Of a stretch of 28,552 nucleotides of DNA, positions 8,427-16,040 are shown one piece after another. The translations under genes and the position numbers were made by a program. The stretch comes from an uncultured Chitinophagales bacterium (GTDB taxonomy: Bacteria; Bacteroidota; Bacteroidia; Chitinophagales; Chitinophagaceae). How positions within the stretch are numbered: the stretch's first letter is position 1; every line of letters starts with the position of its first letter. The stretch spans positions 1-28,552 of the forward strand of contig CAMPIQ010000029.1 of NCBI GenBank assembly GCA_946886475.1. Reading direction: 5' to 3'. The notes beneath the pieces are model-generated. The model worked only from the letters and a program-made list of their open reading frames with translations, ran no database searches and was not told where the DNA came from.

Positions 8427-8855
8427 GCGCAAAAATAGGCTTTGTATTTTGAACAATGTAAAGGAGGCGGTACAGAACAACAGGGAACAAATAACAAGAA
8501 ACAGAAGAATGTGCGTAGGGTCATGCCAAATAACATCCTCCAGGTAGAATGCTTTATGAACAAATGGCCATTCAGCGGCATGGCCGGAATAGGAATTATG
8601 AAGTCGTTACATGGCTGGGTGGAATAACCCATCTGGCCCTGATGATCCAGCGCCTCAGAAATATCCGCTGTTAAAATTTCATACTGCTCATATGATTTTT
8701 GTATCAGTCACCATTATACCAACCTCCAACATTTTCCATTACATGAATATCTGAGTTTCCAATATACTTCAAACCACATGCGCCCTTTCCACTGTTCTCC
8801 TTTTCTTCTGTTCATAATTCCTTAGGTTTGTCCGCAAACACAATCCATCGGCCAT
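8427..8855. other. Intergenic region without a convincing gene
   Basis: These 429 bases separate the divergent IMPase-family and glycosyltransferase genes. Short open frames on both strands (up to 75 codons) overlap each other, read through the start of the IMPase-family gene or have no recognisable sequence, so I do not call them. A small inverted repeat GGCCAT/ATGGCC sits at 8566-8571 and 8580-8585. The part near 8823 holds a match to the Bacteroidota -7 promoter element. I see no tRNA or transposon end. Confidence 0.5.
8823..8830 (+). promoter_or_regulatory. Possible -7 promoter element of the glycosyltransferase-GH3 unit
   Basis: TAGGTTTG matches the Bacteroidota -7 consensus TAnnTTTG exactly and lies 25 bases before the TTG start, in a gene-free region. 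I find no clear TTTG-type -33 element at the right distance, and an 8-mer with two free positions occurs by chance several times in a window of this size, so support is moderate. Confidence 0.4.
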
Positions 8856-10793
8856 TTGAAGATTTCCATAATCATAGTAAACTATAATGTAAAATATTTT
8901 TTAGAGCAATGCCTGTATTCGGTATACAAAAGCATTGAGGGAATTTCTGCAGAGATCATTGTTATTGACAACAACTCCACCGACAATAGTGTAGAATATC
9001 TTAAGCCCCGGTTTCCCGGTACGCAATTCATTATCAATTATGAGAATACGGGATTTGCAAAAGGCTGTAACCAGGGGCTGGCCCGCGCAACAGGAGAATA
9101 TATTTTATTTCTGAATCCGGATACCATCCTGGGCGAAGACAGTATCTCAACATGCATTTCATTTTTTGAATCCAACCACGACTGTGGGGCACTGGGTGTA
9201 AAAATGATTGATGGAGCCGGAAATTTTCTCAAGGAATCCAAGAGATCCTTTCCTTCACCATCCACTTCCTTGTATAAGCTTTTTGGATTATCGCGAATAT
9301 TCCCGGGATCAAAAGTATTTGCCCGCTATCACCTCGGACATCTTGATAAGGACCAGAACCATGAAGTGGATGTATTGGCCGGAGCTTTTATGATGGTAAG
9401 AAAAAGCCTGCTTGATGAAACGGGCGGGTTTGATGAATCATTTTTCATGTATGGCGAGGATGTGGACCTTAGTTACAGGATACAGAATACGGGATATAAA
9501 AATTATTATTTCAGCGGAACCACCATCATTCACTTTAAAGGGGAAAGTACAAAGCGAGGCAGCCTCAATTATGTAAAAATGTTTTACAAGGCAATGAGCA
9601 TTTTTGTTCATAAACATTATGGCGGTACCAGGGCCGGATTCTTTAATGCTTCCATACATTTTGCCATTTGGGTACGCGCAATCATTGCCGGATTTTCAAA
9701 ACTGTTGAAGTGGATCGGGCTTCCGGTTATAGATGCCCTTTTGATCTTGTTTTCTTTTTGGATGGTAAAAGAATTCTGGGTGAATTATGTGCGGACCGAA
9801 ATCATTTATCCGGACAAGCTGCTTTTGTTTTCATTTCCCATTTTTACCGGGCTTTATCTAACCGTGGCTTATTATGCAGGACTGTATGACCGTTATTATC
9901 GAAGCACCAACCTGATAAGATCAACATTTTTTGCAACGGTTGCCGTGCTGGCCATTTATGCTTTGTTACCCGAAAGACTCCGGTTCTCACGTGGCATTGT
10001 TGTATTCGGCGGGCTGCTGGCACTTGTATTTATCAGCATCACCAGGGCCGTTCTTATCCGCGCCAATGTTTTGTATAAACCTGTTGACTCAACCTCAAAG
10101 CCACATATTCTGATTGCCGGATCAGAAGAAGAATTTGAAAGGACAAAAAATTTTCTTGCCGAGCAAAACCTGGCCGAACACATTATTGGAAGGATAACAG
10201 TAAGGGGTAATGGAAAAAATTTTATTTCTTCAATAGGAAAGATCGACCAGGCGGCCGCCTCTTTTGATGCCAGGGAAATTATATTTTGTCCGGGAGAACT
10301 TTCCTATAAAGAGATCATAGAAAATGTTGAACACCTGCAGGGAAAATTAAAAGCCAGGTTTTATGCGGGATCAGGTATAGTTGGAAGTGATGACCGGACA
10401 AGCCGCGGTGAAATACTGGCGCCTGAATCAGTTTACAGGTTAGCGCTTCCGGGGAATAAAAGGATCAAGAGGTTTTTGGATGTATTGGTATCCCTCCTGT
10501 TTTTAGTGTTGTTTCCCTTGCATTTTATATTAGTGAAGAACACGCCCATGTTTTTTCAGAATATTTTTGATGTGTTGGCAGGAAGAAAAACATGGATCGG
10601 GTATGCATCATCATCCATATTGTTACCGAAATTGAGAAAGGGTGTATTGGGTCCTAATGGATTACTTCCTGATAAAAAGGAATTACCTGAAGAAAGCCTG
10701 CAAAAGATTGACAGGTGGTATGCAATGGACTATGAACCCTTAAACGACCTTGCCCTGATCATTAAAAACTACAGATTTTTGGGAATCAGCTAA
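8856..10793 (+). CDS. GT2 glycosyltransferase fused to a degenerate polyprenyl glycosylphosphotransferase-like half
   Basis: Residues 1-250 are a GT2 (GT-A, WbbL/rhamnosyltransferase-like) domain: [22 protein letters not shown] (37-45), GFAKGCNQG (66-74), LFLNPDT (84-90, the DxD position), and [19 protein letters not shown] (190-208). Then come a probable membrane segment near 265-282 and three or four at about 290-405, a Rossmann-like segment ([14 protein letters not shown], 417-430), and an end resembling bacterial sugar transferases (PGT): [20 protein letters not shown] (535-554), [14 protein letters not shown] (571-584, compare NVLxGDMSLVGPRP) and [23 protein letters not shown] (621-643). 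The PGT stretch that should carry the basic FRSM-like motif and catalytic Asp-Glu is absent. The start must be TTG 8856, since an in-frame stop lies at 8823 and the sequence from the TTG is a standard GT2 N-terminus. It should glycosylate a membrane-bound acceptor at the inner membrane; donor and acceptor are unknown. Confidence 0.85.
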   Translation: MKISIIIVNYNVKYFLEQCLYSVYKSIEGISAEIIVIDNNSTDNSVEYLKPRFPGTQFIINYENTGFAKGCNQGLARATGEYILFLNPDTILGEDSISTCISFFESNHDCGALGVKMIDGAGNFLKESKRSFPSPSTSLYKLFGLSRIFPGSKVFARYHLGHLDKDQNHEVDVLAGAFMMVRKSLLDETGGFDESFFMYGEDVDLSYRIQNTGYKNYYFSGTTIIHFKGESTKRGSLNYVKMFYKAMSIFVHKHYGGTRAGFFNASIHFAIWVRAIIAGFSKLLKWIGLPVIDALLILFSFWMVKEFWVNYVRTEIIYPDKLLLFSFPIFTGLYLTVAYYAGLYDRYYRSTNLIRSTFFATVAVLAIYALLPERLRFSRGIVVFGGLLALVFISITRAVLIRANVLYKPVDSTSKPHILIAGSEEEFERTKNFLAEQNLAEHIIGRITVRGNGKNFISSIGKIDQAAASFDAREIIFCPGELSYKEIIENVEHLQGKLKARFYAGSGIVGSDDRTSRGEILAPESVYRLALPGNKRIKRFLDVLVSLLFLVLFPLHFILVKNTPMFFQNIFDVLAGRKTWIGYASSSILLPKLRKGVLGPNGLLPDKKELPEESLQKIDRWYAMDYEPLNDLALIIKNYRFLGIS

Positions 10794-10837
10794 GGCACTT
10801 TATATTGGTATCTTTATTGATTAATTCAAATGAGTGA

Positions 10838-12367
10838 ATGGCAAGAATCATTGATATAAAAATACCAAAAGCAATAGCATCGGCATTGCGGCTTCCTGAC
10901 AACGACCCAAGAAGCCAGCAGTTGAGAGTATTGAAAAGACTTCTTAAAAAAGCCAGGTTCACCGAATTCGGCCAGAAATATATGTTTGATGAAATACTTC
11001 TTAGCCGCCACATCGGTAAAGAGTTTCAGAAAATTGTTCCGGTACACGATTACAGTAAGATATATGAGCAATGGTGGAAAAAAACACTTGAAGGCGTGCC
11101 GGATGTAACCTGGCCGGGAAAAATAAAATTCTATGCATTAAGTTCGGGCACTTCCGAAGCCGCCAGTAAATACATACCGGTTACACGCGAAATGCTGAGA
11201 AGTAACCGTGTTAATTATATACGCCAGCTCATTTCACTTTTTACTTACGAGCACCTTCCACGCAATGCAGTGACAAAAGGGTTTTTAATGCTGGGAGGTG
11301 CTACGGATCTCGAAAAAAACAAAGCCGGCTGGTACGCGGGCGACCTTAGTGGAATTCTTGCCAAGAACAGGCCTTTCTGGTTTCAGACATTTTATAAACC
11401 CGGAGGCCGCATCGCCAAGATCAAAGACTGGAACGAAAAGCTGACCGAAATTGTTGAAAATGCTCCCGATTGGGATATAGGGTACATAGTTGGAGTACCT
11501 GCATGGTGCCAGATGTGTATGGAAATGATTGTTGAACATTATAAAGTAAAGACCATTCATGACATTTGGCCTAACCTGGGATTTTTTGTTCATGGCGGTG
11601 TTGCCTTTGAGCCATATAAAAAAGGATTTGAAAAATTGTTGGGGAAACCTATAGTTTATATTGAGAATTATTTGTCAAGCGAAGGTTTTATAGGGTATAA
11701 GGACCATGAAAAGGCAAAAGGAATGAAGCTGATCCTTGATAATAATATATTTATGGAATTCGTTCCATTTAATGACAAGAATTTTGATGGTGATGGAAAA
11801 ATGATTGACAATCCGGAAGCTTTAATGATCCATGAGGTTGAAGAAGGCCGCGACTATGCCCTGTTGATGAGCACCAATGCAGGCGCATGGCGATACCTGA
11901 TTGGCGACACGGTAAGATTTGTAGACCTGGAAAAAAATGAGGTAGTGATAACGGGCCGGACAAAACATTTTCTTAGTCTTGTAGGCGAGCACCTGAGTGT
12001 TGATAATATGAACAAGGCTATTGAACTGGTGAGTGAGGAATTCAACATTTGCATTCCGGAATTTACTGTGGTTGGATTTCCGCACGAGAATCTTTTTGCT
12101 CATAAATGGTATGTTGCCTGCGATGATCAGATAGACTCCGGCCTGCTTGTTAAAAAGATCGATCAGCATCTATGCAGGCTGAATGATGACTATGCGGTGG
12201 AAAGAACGAGTGCCCTGAAAGAAGTGTTCCTTGAAAAATTACCTGAAGATGCCTTTATGAAATTTATGGAAAGCAAAGGCAAACTGGGCAGCCAGCATAA
12301 GTTTCCAAGAGTAATGAAAGGAAAGATGCTGGAAGACTGGAATAATTTTTTAAAGAACTATGCCTGA
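10838..12367 (+). CDS. GH3-family acyl-acid-amido synthetase
   Basis: GH3 enzymes are ANL-fold adenylating enzymes that join a carboxylic acid to an amino acid or amine using ATP; plant members conjugate auxin and jasmonate. The 509-residue protein has the full family length and ATP-binding motifs: FYALSSGTSEAASKYIPVT (98-116), YIENYLSSEGFIGY (274-287), WRYLIGDTVRFVD (351-363) and VITGRTKHFLSLVGEHLS (370-387), and the end GSQHKFPRVMKG (484-495) typical of GH3. No signal peptide, so it acts in the cytoplasm or at the membrane face. The gene starts 44 bases after the glycosyltransferase and is followed by a strong terminator, so the two look like one unit. Bacterial GH3 substrates are mostly unknown; a lipid- or glycan-linked acyl amide is a reasonable inference from the neighbour. 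The family call is firm. Confidence 0.92.
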   Translation: MARIIDIKIPKAIASALRLPDNDPRSQQLRVLKRLLKKARFTEFGQKYMFDEILLSRHIGKEFQKIVPVHDYSKIYEQWWKKTLEGVPDVTWPGKIKFYALSSGTSEAASKYIPVTREMLRSNRVNYIRQLISLFTYEHLPRNAVTKGFLMLGGATDLEKNKAGWYAGDLSGILAKNRPFWFQTFYKPGGRIAKIKDWNEKLTEIVENAPDWDIGYIVGVPAWCQMCMEMIVEHYKVKTIHDIWPNLGFFVHGGVAFEPYKKGFEKLLGKPIVYIENYLSSEGFIGYKDHEKAKGMKLILDNNIFMEFVPFNDKNFDGDGKMIDNPEALMIHEVEEGRDYALLMSTNAGAWRYLIGDTVRFVDLEKNEVVITGRTKHFLSLVGEHLSVDNMNKAIELVSEEFNICIPEFTVVGFPHENLFAHKWYVACDDQIDSGLLVKKIDQHLCRLNDDYAVERTSALKEVFLEKLPEDAFMKFMESKGKLGSQHKFPRVMKGKMLEDWNNFLKNYA

Positions 12368-12386
12368 TTTCAAAAGAAAAACATTT

Positions 12387-12422
12387 AACCTCTTTGTGAA
12401 GGCAAAGAGGTTTTTATTTTTA
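12387..12422 (+). terminator. Rho-independent terminator after the GH3 gene
   Basis: A perfect 10-pair stem, AACCTCTTTG (12387-12396) with CAAAGAGGTT (12403-12412), and a 6-base loop are followed by a T-rich run to 12421. It ends the glycosyltransferase-GH3 transcript and lies just 12 bases before the LysE gene start, so that gene needs its own promoter or readthrough. Confidence 0.85.
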
Positions 12423-12433
12423 GCTATAATTTT

Positions 12434-13063
12434 ATGATCGAAACGATCGGAAAAGGAATTACGTTGGGCTTGCTATTGAGCATTGCAGTAGGGCCTGTCC
12501 TTTTTTCTGTCATAAAACAAAGCATCAATAATGGAATAAAGGGAGGGCTGGCTTTTGTTCTTGGGGTTTCTTTAAGTGATATTTCGCTGGTGGTTGCAAG
12601 TAATTTTTTTACCGAACTTTTTTCCAGCTTCAATACCAACCGCACGGTGATTGGCATAATGGGGAGTACTTTCCTGGTATCGGTTGGCGTTTATTATCTC
12701 TATTTTAAAAAAGTAAAAGTAAATGAGCAGGGTACCCAGCTGATCACTTTCAGGAAACGTGATTATGCAAAAATTTTGCTGGCGGGATATTTTATGAATA
12801 CGCTGAATCCCGCCATTATCATATTCTGGCTGGTGCAGTCAGCTGCTTTTATAGAACACAGCTTCAACCAGAGGATCACCATATTTTCAATTGCCTTATT
12901 ATTTGTTCTTTCTACAGATATTCTGAAAGTAGTGCTGGCGGGGAAACTCAGGGAGCGGCTTACGATAAAAAACATTGCCCTACTCAACCGGATCAACGGG
13001 ATCATCCTTATAGGATTTGGTATTGCCCTGATTGCCGGGTTATTATTTTATAGAAGCGGATAA
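12434..13063 (+). CDS. LysE/RhtB family exporter
   Basis: The product is a 209-residue polytopic membrane protein with about six hydrophobic segments. The LysE signature is at the start: GITLGLLLSIAVGPVLFSVIKQSINNGIKGGL, with the conserved G-P pair in the first helix and GVSLSDISLVVAS in the second. FMNTLNPAIIIFWLV (about residues 119-133) matches the conserved N-P motif of the fourth helix. LysE/RhtB proteins export amino acids or related small molecules from the cytoplasm in exchange for protons. The substrate cannot be read here. It is separated from the GH3 gene by a terminator but shares its direction, so export of a GH3 substrate or product is only a speculation. MtgA follows after 56 bases containing two small hairpins. 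Confidence 0.88.
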   Translation: MIETIGKGITLGLLLSIAVGPVLFSVIKQSINNGIKGGLAFVLGVSLSDISLVVASNFFTELFSSFNTNRTVIGIMGSTFLVSVGVYYLYFKKVKVNEQGTQLITFRKRDYAKILLAGYFMNTLNPAIIIFWLVQSAAFIEHSFNQRITIFSIALLFVLSTDILKVVLAGKLRERLTIKNIALLNRINGIILIGFGIALIAGLLFYRSG

Positions 13064-13066
13064 GAA

Positions 13067-13104
13067 CAACCTCCGAGGTTGCGCCGGGATTATCAATCCG
13101 CCTT
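13067..13104. repeat. Two adjacent small hairpins, REP-like
   Basis: The LysE-MtgA gap holds a palindrome CAACCTCCGAGGTTG (13067-13081) directly followed by GGATT-ATC-AATCC (13087-13099) and then GCCTT. The second part closely resembles another intergenic hairpin at 22768-22790, which shares GGATT, AATCCGCCTT and its position before a plus-strand gene. This suggests a repeated intergenic element, though two imperfect copies are weak proof. Confidence 0.4.
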
Positions 13105-13119
13105 ATTATATTGCAAAAA

Positions 13120-13848
13120 ATGAAATCCAAAAAAGAATCCATATTCCTGAAAGCCTGGCGCATCACCAAACGCATATTGCTCATTCTGTTTATTGCGCAG
13201 CTTTTATATATTCTTCTTCTTAAATGGATGGATCCACCGATCACTATCACTCAGTTTCAAAACTGGATAAGTGGAAATGGCTTAATGCGCGATTATGTAG
13301 ACTATGACGAAATGAGTTATCATATAAAGCTTGCCGTTATTGCTTCTGAAGATCAGAAGTTTCCAGACCATGGGGGATTTGACTGGAAAAGCATCAGGAA
13401 GGCTGCTAAATACAATGCAAAAAAACCCGGAAGGTCGGTAAGGGGCGGAAGTACCATTAGTCAGCAGGTGGCCAAAAATGTTTTTCTCTGGCAGGGAAAA
13501 AGCTTTATCCGGAAAGGCCTTGAGGCTTATTTTACAAAGATGATTGAATGGATATGGGGAAAAGAAAGGATCCTGGAAGTTTATCTCAACGTAATAGAAA
13601 TGGGCAAAGGGGTATTTGGGGTGGAAGCTGCAGCGCAAAAATATTTTAAAAAAACAGCGAAGGAATTATCCCGCAAAGAAGCGGCCATGATCGCCGCAGG
13701 TTTACCTAATCCTAAAGTATATACCTTACGGCCTGCACACCGGTATATCCTGCCACGCAGTCAGCAGATACTAAGACAAATGAATTACCTGGAAAAAGAT
13801 CCTGATATCAGGGAGGTCATTCATTTAAAAGCAAAAAGTATGCGCTGA
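13120..13848 (+). CDS. mtgA: Monofunctional biosynthetic peptidoglycan glycosyltransferase
   Basis: This is a GT51 enzyme that polymerises lipid II into glycan strands without a transpeptidase domain. One N-terminal membrane anchor (about residues 15-36) is followed by the GT51 domain with AVIASEDQKFPDHGGFDW (72-89, Glu77 the catalytic residue), RGGSTISQQVAKNVFL (108-123), RKGLEAYFTKMIEWIWGKERILEVYLNVIEMG (131-162, with the second conserved Glu region) and GVEAAAQKYFKK (167-178). The length of 242 residues is typical. I use ATG 13120; an in-frame TTG at 13111 would add three residues. It acts at the outer face of the inner membrane. The neighbour upstream is the LysE exporter; the downstream gene converges. 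Confidence 0.95.
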   Translation: MKSKKESIFLKAWRITKRILLILFIAQLLYILLLKWMDPPITITQFQNWISGNGLMRDYVDYDEMSYHIKLAVIASEDQKFPDHGGFDWKSIRKAAKYNAKKPGRSVRGGSTISQQVAKNVFLWQGKSFIRKGLEAYFTKMIEWIWGKERILEVYLNVIEMGKGVFGVEAAAQKYFKKTAKELSRKEAAMIAAGLPNPKVYTLRPAHRYILPRSQQILRQMNYLEKDPDIREVIHLKAKSMR

Positions 13849-13892
13849 CAAAAGATGCGTCAATTGACATTGGCGAATGGCTCCATCCGGTA

Positions 13893-14420
13893 TTATTTTA
13901 TGGTCAGTTGCCCGTCTGTTATTTGGATGGCTGATTGCAGCCTTTCCTTATCAGTTCCCTGTATCATGGCCCAGGGTACAGGATTGTTGATAAGAATATC
14001 CCTGTACATTTTAACGAGTTTTTTTCTGAATGCATGATCTGGATATTCACGGAGTTCATCCTTTTCCCAGGTGAGGTCTGCATCACACAATAAATAAAGG
14101 TCATAGTGTTTAATGGCGATCTGTTTCAGGATCCATGTGTGGCATTGTGCAAAGGCCACTTCGCACCATACCTTCATAACATACATATCCGTATCAATAA
14201 AGTATAAGCCGTTTTCAGCTTTTGTCATCATTAATTCTTCGAGGTCGAGTTGTCCTTTTGCTATATTCAAAAGGTCGTGGAAGGTGTAATTCCGTTTGAT
14301 CTCACTGAGATAGGTACGCGCAAATTCCGGACACCATACCGTATTGTAATGTTCCGCAAGCTGTGCGCACAGTGTACTCTTTCCGGTTGATTCAGGGCCT
14401 ATGACTACAATTTTCTTCAT
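13893..14420 (-). CDS. NadR-type nicotinamide riboside kinase (AAA/P-loop)
   Basis: The 175-residue protein is a P-loop kinase matching the C-terminal domain of NadR, which phosphorylates nicotinamide riboside to NMN. The Walker A motif is GPESTGKST (8-16), followed by FARTYL, then YFIDTDMYVMKVW near residue 75-85 and LLCDADLTWEKDELREYP around residues 115-132, the typical NadR kinase block. Neither the NMN adenylyltransferase domain nor the DNA-binding domain of full NadR is present. The frame continues to 14459, but the ATG at 14420 gives a standard MKKIVVIGPE start and lies 8 bases after the pnuC stop. Being directly behind pnuC strongly supports the substrate: PnuC imports nicotinamide riboside and this kinase traps it in the cell. 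Confidence 0.9.
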   Translation of the reverse strand: MKKIVVIGPESTGKSTLCAQLAEHYNTVWCPEFARTYLSEIKRNYTFHDLLNIAKGQLDLEELMMTKAENGLYFIDTDMYVMKVWCEVAFAQCHTWILKQIAIKHYDLYLLCDADLTWEKDELREYPDHAFRKKLVKMYRDILINNPVPWAMIQGTDKERLQSAIQITDGQLTIK

Positions 14421-14428
14421 CGGCAGCA

Positions 14429-15016
14429 TTAGATATTTTGGACAGCTTTCTTTTTCCATTCACTTAAACCAAGGAAAGCAAGCACCAGCAATATGGCATA
14501 ATAAATACTGGTTACCTTAAGATCTTTAATAAAGTATAATGGAACAGATGCTATGTTGGTAGCTATCCACCAGTACCAGCTTTCAACTTTTTTCTGTGCC
14601 ATAAGCCACATGCCCGTGAATGCGGTTGCGGATGCAAAGGCATCTGCCCATGGTATTACCCCTGGATAAAAATAACGTTTAAGATAGGTTAGTACCAGGA
14701 AGATAAGCAGGTATAGAACCGTGAAAAATGTCAACTGCATCCTCCATTGTTTCCTGCTGGAAAAACTAATATGGATCACAGGTTTGTGTTGCACGTCTTT
14801 TCTGGCCCACAGAAACCAGCCATATAAACTCACCAGGGTATAATATAAATTTACAGCCGACTCACCTATCAGGTCGTACTTAAAACTGAGATAGGTATAA
14901 AAGCAGGTATTGATCAACCCAACAGGGTAAACGAGGATATTTTCTTTTTTTGAAAACCAAACGGAAACGATTCCCGCAATTGCTGCTATGTATTCAAGTA
15001 TTTTATCTTCAGGCAT
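14429..15016 (-). CDS. pnuC: Nicotinamide riboside transporter PnuC
   Basis: PnuC proteins are seven-helix facilitators for nicotinamide riboside. The 195-residue product is almost wholly hydrophobic segments, beginning IAAIAGIVSVWFSKKENILVYPVGLINTCFY and containing the conserved W-rich motif VESWYWWIATNIASVPLYF (about residues 148-166) that lines the substrate site in the family. Some PnuC homologues carry thiamine (PnuT) or riboflavin (PnuX); the NadR-type kinase immediately downstream argues for nicotinamide riboside. The 161 bases upstream show no riboswitch that I recognise, but do contain imperfect AGCC...GGCT short inverted repeats (around 15050-15074). The gene set is probably transcribed from that gap. 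Confidence 0.93.
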   Translation of the reverse strand: MPEDKILEYIAAIAGIVSVWFSKKENILVYPVGLINTCFYTYLSFKYDLIGESAVNLYYTLVSLYGWFLWARKDVQHKPVIHISFSSRKQWRMQLTFFTVLYLLIFLVLTYLKRYFYPGVIPWADAFASATAFTGMWLMAQKKVESWYWWIATNIASVPLYFIKDLKVTSIYYAILLVLAFLGLSEWKKKAVQNI

Positions 15017-15177
15017 CTGTTGTAAAAGTAGTGCTGACGAGAATTAGAAAGCCAATGGCTATTAGCTGGCGGCTTCGGGATATTAGAAATGGATTTGCTC
15101 TACATGGCTTTATATCCTTCAATATGATACTGACCATTTCTCTCACACAGCACCTCCGTTCATCCACCCAATACATG

Positions 15178-15750
15178 CTATAGTGCAGTATAGCTTCTTC
15201 CTGGTTTCAGGTACACGGGGCCATTTTTAGTTAAAAAACGCGTGGGCATTTGTCCGCGCCCTCCACCAGGCTGTGGACCCCACACTATGAAATGAAGATG
15301 TGGCGTGGCAGAATAACCCGTACTTCCGCTGCGTGCAATTAACTGTCCCTGTTTTACCGTATCTCCTACATTCACCAATGCGCCATTGTATTGGAGATGC
15401 CCATAGTATGCCTGTGACCCATCGATATGCCTGATCACGATCTGGTTGGCCTTTCTCAAATATTTTTTATGGATACCGCCTTTTTTAAAACTTTCTTCAA
15501 TTCTCACAACAACGCCTTCCCTTGCTGCTGTGATGGCCGAACCTTTTTTCATTTTAAAATCAAGTGCCATACGGCCCTTATGTGAAAAGCGGGATTTATA
15601 CCCCTGCAATAATAAATGCTTTTCACCCCTGGGATAGGGTAAAGCATAGATAAAACTATTGTCCTCCTCGTTGGAAGTGCCTGTGAACTGGTGCTGCACT
15701 CCACACGATGTCAGAGAAAAAAGAAGAAAGAAATAAAATAATGGTTTCAT
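15178..15750 (-). CDS. M23 family metallopeptidase, lipoprotein
   Basis: This is a LytM-type zinc endopeptidase, expected to cleave peptide cross-links of peptidoglycan in the periplasm. The lipoprotein signal MKPLFYFFLLFSLTSC gives a lipidated Cys16. Zinc ligands are visible as His57 and Asp64 (SHKGRMALDF), with YYGHLQ (His118) and the HLHF motif (151-154) completing the site, so it should be active. The frame extends to 15780, but that part reads through a terminator hairpin, so ATG 15750 is much more likely. The protein is small (190 residues) and lacks LysM or coiled-coil regions. It lies upstream of pnuC on the same strand with a 161-base gap. Confidence 0.9.
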   Translation of the reverse strand: MKPLFYFFLLFSLTSCGVQHQFTGTSNEEDNSFIYALPYPRGEKHLLLQGYKSRFSHKGRMALDFKMKKGSAITAAREGVVVRIEESFKKGGIHKKYLRKANQIVIRHIDGSQAYYGHLQYNGALVNVGDTVKQGQLIARSGSTGYSATPHLHFIVWGPQPGGGRGQMPTRFLTKNGPVYLKPGRSYTAL

Positions 15751-15760
15751 AAAACAGGAC

Positions 15761-15790
15761 AAAAAAACATCCCGCCTCATGCGGGATGTT
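15761..15790 (-). terminator. Strong terminator-like hairpin upstream of the M23 gene
   Basis: Arms 15766-15775 and 15781-15790 form a perfect 10-pair stem (AACATCCCGC with GCGGGATGTT) with a 5-base loop. On the minus strand it is followed by a run of seven T, so it works in that direction. It lies 16 bases before the M23 start codon and 250 bases beyond the nfu stop, where a separate terminator already exists. Confidence 0.75.
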
Positions 15791-15802
15791 TTGGTTATAG
15801 GT

Positions 15803-15810
15803 CAAATTTA
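15803..15810 (-). promoter_or_regulatory. Possible -7 promoter element before the M23 gene
   Basis: On the minus strand TAAATTTG matches TAnnTTTG exactly, 13 bases before the terminator-like hairpin. A transcript from here would start just ahead of that hairpin and carry it in the M23 leader. No good -33 element is seen at the standard spacing, so this is tentative. Confidence 0.3.
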
Positions 15811-15995
15811 ATGAAAAGAAGAGGCATAGAAATCCCAAAATAAGCAATAGGCCTCCTGATATTAAGTCACTATCTCTGCTATGCCAGCTAAAAAAGTATT
15901 TAGACATGGATAATCAAAGACCGGATAATCCCATTTCAAAACATTTATGAGGTCCTTTTCCGGGAAGAAAAAAGTAATGAACGATACTTAGGCGC

Positions 15996-16018
15996 AAAAA
16001 AAATCCCGCCAGGCGGGA
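15996..16018 (-). terminator. Terminator of the Nfu gene
   Basis: TCCCGC-CAG-GCGGGA within 16004-16018 forms a GC-rich stem, and the minus strand continues with eight T (15996-16003). It lies 23 bases after the nfu stop and fits as its rho-independent terminator. Confidence 0.8.
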
Positions 16019-16040
16019 CAAAAATTTTATTTGGATGAAT

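Noticed and set aside
8442..8632. Overlapping short frames on both strands in the gap before the glycosyltransferase
   Set aside because: They overlap each other, have no recognisable sequence and at least one crosses the IMPase-family start.
11822..12169. 115-codon minus-strand frame inside the GH3 gene
   Set aside because: Antisense to the conserved GH3 ATP-binding region.
15017..15177. Possible riboswitch or short coding stretch upstream of pnuC
   Set aside because: The minus strand is open over much of this gap, but without a start or family likeness. I could not find the conserved core of a TPP, NAD or preQ1 riboswitch by eye.
15656..15907. 83-codon minus-strand frame with a hydrophobic stretch upstream of and overlapping the M23 gene start
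   Set aside because: It reads straight through the strong hairpin at 15761-15790 and into the M23 coding region in another frame; its hydrophobic part comes from T-rich sequence and matches no family I know.
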